Part shown: piece by piece, positions 55,986 to 64,000 of the stretch
Layout of the letters: each line of letters opens with the position of its first letter
Position numbering within the stretch: position 1 is the first letter of the stretch
NCBI GenBank assembly: GCA_034766995.1
Contig: CM068313.1
Coordinates: 53,927,275 to 53,991,274 of the forward strand
Length of the DNA stretch: 64,000 bases
Source of the DNA: Acanthacorydalis orientalis
Lineage: Eukaryota > Arthropoda > Insecta > Megaloptera > Corydalidae
Direction of reading: 5' to 3'
Translations under genes and position numbers: made by a program
The notes under the pieces: model-generated
What the model saw: the letters and a program-made list of their open reading frames with translations, nothing else
Database searches by the model: none
What the model was told of the DNA's origin: nothing

Positions 55986-56916
55986 GTATCATATAAACAA
56001 AAAAAACTTTCCGGTACTCCAAATATATATATATATATATATATTGTACCGAGCTTAAGTGAGAAAGAGAATATTTTATATAAATCGTATGACTAGTTCT
56101 TTCTCTTTTTAAAAACAAGCAACCTTTTGAATAAAACGTTTGGCAAATAATCAAAATCTCTCGTCGAGTTCATAGACACATAAATATATAATAGTAATAG
56201 TATCTATTGAATATGTTACAATAAACAACGAATAAAAATAAATACATGTTTTTGCATATTTATGAAATATACTTATCGAATAATACTGTCTTGAAAATTC
56301 ATTAAAAATAAATTATTATTTAAAAAATACGATTGATATCTCTCTCTATATATAAAAACAGTTCCTTAAATTTTCACTTAAAAAATGTGTGGAGATTTCA
56401 TAATAAATTATTATTAACGATTACACAGCCGAAGTTAATCGAAATTTTCACGGAGAATTACAATATTGGTATTATAATAATTGTAGCTATCGTTGTGGCA
56501 GGTCCTGAAGGGCACTTACAATACTTGAGCACCAAGCGTGGATGCTTATGGCTCGCGATGCGCAAATCACTGGTTATTTAAAATAATTAAATAGTTATTG
56601 AAATGAGAGTACATAGATTTTATTTAAATAAATTGACCAGAATTTAAAAAAAAAGCTAAAATGTGTGTCATTCAATTTAAAAATATTGAATATTTATTTA
56701 TAAATACCTCTATTTTATTTAGACCGTATAAATGATAATGATTAATGGAACTTATGGATTTTTGCTAAATATTTCAATAGATGAGTATATATTTCTCTGT
56801 AATGAAAGTTTACTTTCATACAAGCTACATAATATCATGTATTTTTATTAATAACAACTAAATAGGAGTAATGGGGGACAAGTAAAGTCAGTAAATAGAA
56901 AATTGACTCGGACCAT
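55986..56916. other. unique AT-rich sequence
   Basis: A TA tract at 56022-56044 and a short GC-richer patch at 56490-56570. No gene recognised. Confidence 0.35.
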
Positions 56917-57831
56917 ACGAGGTCAGACAATTAAGTAATGCGACAAAATTCAAAAATCGAGTATATTTAAAAATTAAGGTACATCGCTGCGATCCCCTTC
57001 AAAGTAGTCCCCTCCCGCATCTATACACTTATTCCAGCGAGTTTTCCAGTTTTCGTAACAATTCTGGAACACTTCTTGTGGGACCTCTCCGAGTACCCTC
57101 GTCACATATATCTTCAACGGAGTCAAAATGTCGACCTTTGACGAATTTTTTCATATAGGGGAATAGGAAAAAGTCGCAGGGTGACATTTTCGGTGAATAG
57201 GGCGGTTGTGGTAACGTTGCGATGCCTTTAGACGCCAAAAACTGAGAGACACTGAACGCACTGTGACAGGGAGCATTGTCGTGATGCAGAACCCAAGTCT
57301 TCGCGATCTCTGGACGCACTCTGAGCACCCTTTTTCGTAATTTTTCGAGCACATTGCGGTAGAATACTTGATTTACGGTTTGTCCAGGTGGTACGAACTC
57401 TTTGTGAACCACCCCTTTGCTGTCGAAGAAGCAAATCAACATGGTTTTCACTTTGGACTTGCTCATTCTCGCCTTCTTTGGCCTTGGTGCTCCAGGGGAC
57501 AGCCACTGTTAGCTTTGTCGTTTAGTTTCGGGGTCATATTGAAAGAACCAACTTTCATCACCAGTAATAACTCGATCGAGAAGAGTAGGATCACTTTCAA
57601 CCTGCTCGAGACAATCTAGAGCGATGTTCATTCGGTGGGCTTCGTGACATGCACTACTCGCGCGTTGTTACAAAACACTAAACAGCTGGCGAAGAAATGA
57701 TCGTACGAGGGTGGTCAGGGTCTCAATCGAGAGAGTAGGGATCTGCTATTACGGTGGCGGAGTTACAGGTTCGCAGTGTTACCACAGGCCGAGAAAAAAA
57801 ATCGGTCGCATTACTTAATTGTCTGACCTCG
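56917..57831 (-). mobile_element. marA copy 3
   Basis: 915 bp between TA dinucleotides (56915-56916, 57832-57833), inverted relative to copies 1 and 2. Ends CGAGGTCAGACAATTAAGTA and TACTTAATTGTCTGACCTCG are perfect inverted repeats over at least 20 bp. Confidence 0.92.
57000..57660 (-). pseudogene. marA copy 3 transposase, N-terminus deleted
   Basis: Minus strand. The N-terminal region is deleted, as in copy 1 but with a different left breakpoint (CACGAAGCCCACCGAATG, about 57635), leaving MNIALDCLEQ-like, a stop or shift near 57508 (TAACAGTGG) and then the 145-codon frame 57029-57466: MSKSKVKTMLICFFDSKG, WVLHHDNAPCHSA, SPKMSPCDFFLFPYMKKF. Unlike copies 1 and 2 it has the normal Cys codon before the third catalytic Asp, so it comes from a lineage without the TGA mutation. 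An 8-bp deletion near 57110 shifts the frame ([11 protein letters not shown]). Confidence 0.9.
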
Positions 57832-57995
57832 TATACTAGGACCTTATATTATATACATTGAGATCTATTAGCTCGTTCAATGGATTTTTTTTTAAATGTT
57901 GATAAAAATAGAATATAGTATGTTTGTAGTATTGTATGAATGTAATTAAATAAATTAATAATATCATTTTAAGAAGAGAAAATATTACAAAATTA
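57832..57995. other. short unique stretch
   Basis: Nothing recognised. Confidence 0.4.
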
Positions 57996-58547
57996 TTAGG
58001 TTGGTAAGAAAATAATTGTGGTTTTTGATTTCTGAATTCTAACCTTAATTTTTTTCAATGAAGGTGTAATTTCGTCGTGCTCATGTTAATATTATTTAAT
58101 AGTGCATTTTTCGGTCTGTACTTTGGTAACATGGACTTTCGTTTTATTATTAATTTTGCTTCAAATTAGACTGTTAAAGTAAAGATGGAAAAGAAACAAA
58201 TAAGAGGAACATTAAACACAAAGCGGGTGTTAAAGTAATAGAAACTGTTCGTAAACTAAACTATAATTTTGGTGTGGGTACTGTTAAGGAATGTGCGGTA
58301 CAATTGCGGTTCCAAAAATTTCGTGATGAGGACAAGAGCCTTGAAGATAAAGAATATCGCTGGCGTCCTTCTTCAGTTCATTACGATCAACTGAATGCGT
58401 TTGTTAATTTAGAATCACGCACAACAATTTGAGAGCTTGCACAAAATTTAGGTATTAGTTATCCAACAGTTCTCGACCAATTAAAACAGCTATATATATA
58501 TATGAATTTAAAGGTCATAAATCGGAATTATTTTTCTACCAACGTAA
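57996..58547 (+). mobile_element. marB copy 5
   Basis: 552 bp after TA. Ends TTAGGTTGGTAAGAAAATAA and TTTCTACCAACGTAA. Plus strand: MEKKQIRGT at 58187, FGVGTVKECAVQL, FQKFRDEDKSLEDKEYRWRP, SSVHYDQLNAFV, ELAQNLGISYPTVLDQLKQL (to 58490), then a short TATATATATA and the right terminal repeat. Same deletion of the catalytic domain as in copies 1 to 4, with one stop and small shifts. Confidence 0.85.
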
Positions 58548-58903
58548 TAAATTTATCTCGATTTTTTCTCTGTTTCTCTGTTTCCTATATAAATGAAACC
58601 AGAGTTTCAATTCAATACTTAAATTCAATGTCTTATTCCGTTCGCATAATTTTAGCCATTGCTTCAAAATGAAGAGGTAATTTGTACAAAGTTGTGTACA
58701 CATGATGCTTGTCTATTTAGGGGAAACAAAATTAAAGAATGTTTAAGAACCGACGATATTCATGGATGTGATAACGGTTGAGACATCATTTGACATATTA
58801 ATACCACAAGACAGTTCTGTTCAATTTTTTTACCATACTTATCAAACGACCCATATATATATGTATATTATTAGTACATTAAATATATATATATATATAT
58901 ATT

Positions 58904-58955
<52 letters not shown>
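58548..58955. other. unique sequence ending in TA arrays
   Basis: TA arrays at 58883-58902 and 58915-58957. The second runs directly into marC copy 3. No gene recognised. Confidence 0.5.
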
Positions 58956-58960
<5 letters not shown>

Positions 58961-59964
58961 GTGTAACATATGAAATTGCCGAATTTGTAGGTGAGAATTA
59001 AAACTCAATATTTTTAACAAAATAAAATATATTTAATCAAAGTAAGTTCCAACAGCTTCAATGGCCTTTTTTCAACGAGATATTAGATTTATTATCCCAT
59101 TTTTTTAAAAAATCGAACTTTTTAGAGGTTATAAAGTCATTATTTGAGTTTATATTGTCGATTTCGCAATAATATGAATCAGCCGTAATTGCTTCACCTA
59201 GTTTTAAAAAATAACGGATTATTCCTTTATTTATCCACCACACAATAACCATGATTTTTTTTGGTGTAATCACGGCTTGGGTGCGTGTCCTGGAGCTTCA
59301 TTTGCATTTAACCATTGTCCAGATCTTTTTCTGTTATCATATACGGAATCCACTTTTCATCACAAGTATAGATTCGATTTAAGAATGAAGTTTTATCTTT
59401 CCGAAACATCAATGAAGAACACATCTCTAAGCGTCTCAGTTTGTAACCATCTGTTATTTCGTACGGCACTCACTTATCCAACTTTTTCGCCTTTCCTATT
59501 CCAGTGAGGTGACGAGAAACAGTCATTAGACTAACACTTAAATCACATGCGAACTGTTTTATGTGGATTAGGTTCTACCATAACTCTCAATTGTTCTTCG
59601 TTTACAATGGTTTTGGGCCTTCCTCGAGACTCATTGTCGAGATTCATATTACCGGAACGAAATTTTTCGAACCATAATAGAATTGTCCTCCGGCTAACCG
59701 ACTCTTCTCCGAAAGCTCCATTGATATTTCCACCTGCTACCGCTGCATTGTGTCCCAACTTGAACTCATGTAAAAAAGTAGCCGCAAATCTTTTGTGAAA
59801 ACCATTCTGTTAAAGGGTATAAAGAAATAAAAATAACAAAAATAACTGAATAAGTACTAATAATAATAATAAATACTAAAAGTAAAATATTGCACAGAAA
59901 TTTTCTCAATCGTGGTCGATTTCTGACTGACTGAAATTCGGCAACTTGACATGTTACAACCTAA
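58956..59964 (-). pseudogene. marC copy 3, catalytic part deleted
   Basis: About 1009 bp. Left end AAGGGTGTAACATATGAAAT, right end ATGTTACAACCTAA followed by TA. Minus strand: GHNAAVAGGNINGAFGEESV at 59758 and LLWFEKFRSGNMNLDN, then SRGRPKTIVNEEQL (59543-59758, open), a helix-turn-helix region, and MITPKKIMVIVWWINKGIIR (59270). The sequence then jumps to a tail near 59150, skipping ~270 bp relative to copy 1 that includes the second and third catalytic Asp. Same orientation as copies 1 and 2. Confidence 0.85.
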
Positions 59965-59975
59965 TATATGTGTAT

Positions 59976-60037
<62 letters not shown>

Positions 60038-60050
60038 GTATATATATATG
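59965..60050. repeat. (TA)n array at the right end of marC
   Basis: TA units from 59978 to about 60027, then TATATG variants, immediately beyond the marC right end. marC copy 3 is thus flanked by TA arrays on both sides. Confidence 0.95.
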
Positions 60051-60679
60051 TTGTAAAAGCTGATAATAATTTCATTTTTTATAAATGTAATATGGACTTA
60101 AAATTTATATTTATATTAGATATCTTTTATGTATTTGTATGAATAAACAATTTCATTTAATTTGCAACATTTTCATGTCGTTAATTGACATCAGGACATT
60201 TTCTTATTTGAATGTACTGTTATGATAAGTAATAATTTAATATATTTAGCATAAAGAAAATTTTCATTTAAAAGAAATCATTTCCAACTATTTATATAGC
60301 ATAATTTTTCTGAATTTAGAATTTGAATAGTTTTGATACTGTAACTCTTACTCATCCTTAATATTTTACAATAGAAAATAATTCAAACCATAGGTCAAAT
60401 AATGAAACGGTAATAAACATAATACAGTTTTGACACTGACCAAAAATATTTTCATGTACAAATGATTCTTTCAGTCCACAAACTACAAAATTTGTTTCTT
60501 GATATAAATGTTAAATGATTTATTATTGATCGCTTTTTATATTTATTGAATATTTCTGGTCAGACAATAAAATGTGATTTTTGTGATGAAAAAATAATTT
60601 GTAAAAGATAGAAATTATAAACTTAAATCCAACATATATTGAAAACTAACATGACCGATTTAAATGCTTTAGACATTTG
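60051..60679. other. AT-rich sequence, no gene
   Basis: Nothing recognised. Confidence 0.4.
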
Positions 60680-61060
60680 TTTTGTCCTTCGACGAGCAAA
60701 CGGTATCACTCGGACTCAATTGTAATTCCGACTGAATTGAATCGCTATCTTTTCTCAGAAACAAATCTCCGTTCCTACGCACGAATTGAATGAACTCCTG
60801 TCTTGCGAACGATACCGAACCGATAGGCGTCGAGAGAGCGCACAAATTTCAGAACGTTTTCCTTAGAGATATTTTTGACACGACGGTGAGGTCTTACGTG
60901 AAACTAGAATGCAAAAACGTTGAAATAAAACGCGACGCTAGGTATTTTCAAAGTGATCCGCGCCGGGGAGTTTGACACACGTTCTGAGTCGAACGAGCCG
61001 CTGATGAAACAACAGACACGGGCCGTGCAATTTTATATATAACCGCCGCGGTTTATATTT
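60680..61060 (+). promoter_or_regulatory. GC-richer island with TATA motif, possible promoter
   Basis: The most CG-rich stretch in this part of the window (GAGAGAGCGCAC, CGCGCCGGGGAG), with a 61-codon plus frame (60790-60975) of balanced codon use but no known domain. A TATATATAA motif follows at 61033-61041 next to CCGCCGCGG. This could be a host promoter/first exon or an older repeat. No initiator or downstream gene is visible. Confidence 0.2.
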
Positions 61061-61187
61061 AACTATTGTAAACTTTTCGATCTGTCGAATCACGAACTAA
61101 TATACCGACACACTTACTCACAGATACACAACTACACACTAATGTGTGTATACGAGGTGGAACAAAAAAATGTACTGATCACACCAA

Positions 61188-61202
61188 TAATATATATATA
61201 CA

Positions 61203-61234
<32 letters not shown>

Positions 61235-61240
61235 CATATG

Positions 61241-61336
<96 letters not shown>

Positions 61337-61342
61337 CATATA
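61188..61342. repeat. compound (TA)n array
   Basis: About 155 bp of TA with TATACA variants. Overlapping Tyr-Ile frames on both strands are artefacts. Confidence 0.95.
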
Positions 61343-61636
61343 GTATTGACCATATTTATCGGGTTATTATGGTATATAATTAAAAATTCAGTATATTCAA
61401 AAATGCAATTGCAATTTATAACTCTAACATCTATTGGCAAGCACTACAATTAGTGCTTCCTCTAAAAGTGTTCAGTTGAAATTAACCTATTAGTTTCGCT
61501 CCAATTCCACGAAATAATTTCATGTGTCAAAAGTTGTTGGTCATAATTATAAGGATGCTGTTATGTTGATTATTCTATTTCAAATAAGAAAAGAGTCAAG
61601 TAACCAAAAAAAAAATTGTTTAGTAGAAATGTATTA
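61343..61636. other. unique AT-rich sequence
   Basis: Nothing recognised. Confidence 0.4.
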
Positions 61637-61936
61637 TATAGAATGATCCAATTAAGGCTTCCAGATGGAAGTATTGAAAGGGAGCGCAAGGGCCAAGAAA
61701 AGTTATGTTATTTTTTATTTAGTATTTTAGTTCAATTCAATATTAAAAAAACATTTGAACTAAAATACTAAATGGAGCATAACATATTTTTTTTTATTTA
61801 ATATTTTAGTCCAATTCAAGACTAAAATACAATTGAACTAAAATAATAAATGGAGCATTGAAATGTTTATTTTTTTACTTTTGCGTTTTTTTTAATACAT
61901 TCATGTGGATGTCTACGTTGAATCACTCTATAGAAT
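61637..61936 (+). mobile_element. MITE-P copy 4 (long form)
   Basis: About 300 bp. Inverted ends TATAGAATGATCCAATTAAG and TTGAATCACTCTATAGAAT-like. The internal palindrome (TTTAGTATTTTAGTTCAAT and ACTAAAATACTAAAT) is present twice in tandem, making it longer than copies 1 to 3. The only copy without a long TA array beside it. Confidence 0.7.
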
Positions 61937-62199
61937 AATAAGGCGAATATTTCAAAAATTCCTTTTCTTAGTTTAAAATCGGCCAATTCATAAAAAAAAA
62001 CATCTAATTTAATGAGTTATAATTGTAAGAAAATTCTAAACGAAGATAAATCTTTAAATGACCCAAATTGTTCAGTGATAATATGACGGTAAACATGACA
62101 GAAAAATATGATAGAAAGTGCTTTCAAACCTTAAAAACATGAACAAAAATGAAAAATTAACATTCAAATAGATACTTATATTTCATGTTTATACAAAAA
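61937..62199. other. AT-rich flank
   Basis: Nothing recognised. Confidence 0.4.
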
Positions 62200-62751
62200 T
62201 AGAAGGAATTAGTAGTAAGAAATTGAGAGAATATTATAAGAACCTATATAAAGACACTTTAAAAATACAATACAACAATTAAAAAAGAAAAAATCGACAG
62301 TGTGATTAAGTGTAACACTCTAGGTAGTCCGACTGAGCAGAACGAAGTGAGAACGGTAGCGAAGAGTATCAAAACATATAAAGCAACCGGAATTGATGGT
62401 ATACCGGGAGAGTTCAAAAAACAATTGTTAACAGATGACGAATCCGTCGAGATTATTACAAGATTTTAAAAATGTGATTATGGAAACAGAACAAATACCT
62501 TATATGTAGAAGTGTAGCATTATTTGTAATCTTTGTAAAGGGAACGGCAATATTCAATATCCAGCTAATTACAGAGGGGTGGTACTGTTAACAAATATGA
62601 GTAAGCTTTTTACGAAAATTCTTGATAGTAGATTGGAATGGATAGCATGGATATTTAATAATAAAGTTCTAAGCACGAAAGAAATACGATTTAGGAAGGG
62701 GAAGGGAAAAGTAAACGCGTTGATGGTGGTAGATAGAGAGATAGATTATGT
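62200..62751 (+). pseudogene. non-LTR reverse transcriptase, N-terminal part
   Basis: Plus strand over several frames: LREYYKNLYKDT near 62225, EVRTVAKSIKTYKATGIDGI with PGEFKKQLL (62345-62425; the K..G.DGIP motif opens the RT domain), METEQIPYM (62480), then ANYRGVVLLTNMSKLFTKIL with DSRLEW (62565-62640) and FNNKVLST, RKGKGKVNALMVVDREID (62695-62750). Stops and shifts separate the blocks. Interrupted at about 62752 by another retroelement tail, and resumes at 63097. No endonuclease domain is recognised upstream. Confidence 0.8.
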
Positions 62752-63096
62752 TTGAGGGGGGAGGAAGCTATCTTGCCTCCCGGCACTTACACTCTAGGTC
62801 CATTATGCCTTCCCTCGGCTTGATCAAAACTACTCGGGAAGTCTCGCTTCCTTCCAGAAGCCCATCAGCCCGAGTTTATAGACCCTAGTTTGGCCGCGGT
62901 GAGAAACAACTCGCCAAACCATCGTCGCCTTAAATTGGCCCATGCCGAACATTTCGCAAGGAAGTGAATGTGAGTCTCGTTGCCCCCCCCCCCCTACACC
63001 ATCTACACTTTCCGTCCGTCCTTCGGCCTTGTACATGTTCGTGGTAGCTTAGTCTCCCGTGTCCTGTGACAATTCGCACCAGGAGCCGGGAGAAGG
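62752..63096 (-). mobile_element. LINE RNase-H-end/C-terminal fragment inserted in the RT gene
   Basis: A GC-rich 345-bp block, very different in composition from its AT-rich host. Minus strand: after a poly-G run at 62987-62999 the frame reads ETHIHFLAKCSAWANLRRRW then FGELF, the CxxC...ETxxHxxxxC type end of R1/I-like non-LTR proteins. The G run causes a frameshift upstream. GGTGGTAGATAGAG before and GCTGGTAGATACAG after suggest a short target duplication. A 5'-truncated copy. Confidence 0.7.
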
Positions 63097-64000
63097 ATGC
63101 TGGTAGATACAGTAATTAAAATGACTCTCAATAAAAAAAGAAGGAAACTGTTTGTATACTATGTGCATTTTGAGAAAGTATTTAATAAAGTAAATAGGAA
63201 TGTATTATGGAGTAAACAAAAAATAAAAGGAATGTCAACCAAAATGATTAATATCCTCAAAGCGTACAACAATGACATACAAGCGTACATAAGAGTGAAT
63301 AGTCAAAAAATCTCTAAAACATTTAAAATTGAAATGCGGGTAAAACAGGGATGTGTATTACCACCCAAGTTGTTTGCATGCTTAATTAACGATTTGACAC
63401 AAGTAATTGAAAGAGTCGAAACAACCTCACCATACATAGATGAAGAGCAAATAAATATGTTACTCTATGCTGGTAATCTCATAGCCCTTACTGTTTTATA
63501 GCCCTGTGGGACTACAAAAGGATATTAGCTCATTAAAAAAATTCTGCAAAAATAACAAACCCATATGAAAATGTCGAAAAAACAAAAGTAATAATTTTCT
63601 TAAAATGCAATAAAGTAAGTGGAAAAATGGGATTATCAAGAAAACGAAATAGAAATGGTTACCACTTATAAATACTTAGGTGCGTACGTGAGTAGTAATG
63701 GGAAATGGGATCACCATCAGAAAATTATGTGTAAGAAATCTGAGCAAACTATAAGTGGAATTAATAAGTTAATATATAGGTACAAGATATACCAGTAAAA
63801 GTGATTAATAGAATTTTTTAAAGTATGATCCAACTAATCTTGACATATGGCTCTAAGATCTGGGCCCCGTATGGAATCAGTAAAAATTTAAAGAATTATA
63901 AAGCCAGTTTTTTTAAAAAAACGTATTGGGAATAGAAAGGGGAGCGGTGAATAATGCTTTGCTACTTGAAATAGGACGTTGACCGATAGATGCTAACATA
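63097..64000 (+). pseudogene. non-LTR reverse transcriptase, C-terminal part, runs off window
   Basis: An open frame at 63097-63501: FVYYVHFEKVFNKVNRNVLW (first catalytic block, A/F-Y/F-D position replaced by H), MRVKQGCVLPPKLFACLIND (palm block), then NMLLYAGNLIAL where the catalytic YADD is expected: the box reads YAGN, so both catalytic aspartates are lost. After 63500, in broken frames: LQKDISSLKKFCKNNK, EIEMVTTYKYLGAYVSSNGK (63650), INKLIYRYK, LILTYGSKIW (63835), NNALLLEIGR (63955), typical post-RT thumb and linker. The element continues beyond 64000. The clade (RTE-, L2- or CR1-like) is not certain. Confidence 0.85.

Noticed and set aside
1..64000. tRNA, rRNA or CRISPR-like arrays
   Set aside because: No tRNA T-loop/B-box with a matching cloverleaf and no regularly spaced repeats with unique spacers were seen. 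The regular repeats are microsatellites or repeat Q.

Overview
This is a eukaryotic, almost certainly insect, non-coding window. It is very AT-rich, has no operon-like gene order, carries dozens of (TA)n microsatellites, and is filled with decayed DNA transposons of types common in insects: many mariner lineages, pogo/Tigger, hAT and piggyBac-like pieces, non-LTR retrotransposon fragments and MITEs. The mix would suit a hymenopteran, but nothing here fixes the species. I found no intact host gene, tRNA, rRNA or CRISPR array. The only hints of host sequence are a few GC-richer blocks (about 290-700, 18480-18840, 36100-36780, 45340-45560, 53200-53600, 60680-61050).

Family labels are mine. marA: three ~0.92 kb mariners with CGAGGTCAGAC ends (42445, 45951, 56917). 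marB: ~0.56 kb mariners with TTAGGTTGG ends that keep only the N-terminal DNA-binding part (6393, 25896, 40625, 49735, 57996), plus a 79-bp mini form (19009) and a longer relative (32965). marC: TTAGGGTGTA ends (31017 full size, 53976, 58956). marD: ~0.5 kb, N-terminal only (9191, 26901, 30417). marE to marL: single or double mariner/Tc1-like relics. MITE-M: GGTTTACATT ends with 3-bp TTA/TAT duplications. MITE-P: palindromic and tied to TA arrays. Q: a 51-bp tandem repeat. R: a ~240-bp dispersed repeat.

Layout. 1-6200: AT-rich sequence with a 1.9 kb inverted repeat (1455-3345), two MITE-P copies and large TA arrays. 6200-17200: a ~10 kb imperfect palindrome (6971-17163) holding marH in both arms, marI and marD inserted in the left arm, and a pogo element in the spacer. 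17200-22400: a small ORF broken by MITE-M, repeat Q, two abutting MITE-M copies and full-size marL. 22500-33700: a run of mariner relics (marF, J, B, D, G, D, C, B-like) and two R repeats. 33700-41200: hAT and Tigger transposase fragments, a piggyBac-like MITE, a MITE-M cluster, a Tc1-like relic, a 67-nt hairpin and marB. 42400-48800: two marA copies, LINE tails, TA arrays, a 36-bp coding minisatellite and a piggyBac-like MITE. 48800-64000: TA arrays, marB, a hAT-like element, marC split by a LINE, marE, marA, marB, marC, MITE-P, and a reverse-transcriptase pseudogene split by another LINE tail and running off the window end.

Nothing appears to work together as a functional unit. The interest is evolutionary: repeated loss of mariner catalytic domains while the DNA-binding end is kept, complementary deletions in near-identical marA copies, microsatellites growing inside or beside MITEs, and two large inverted duplications. 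Coordinates of diverged elements are approximate, generally to within tens of bases. Identities are from reading motifs by eye.
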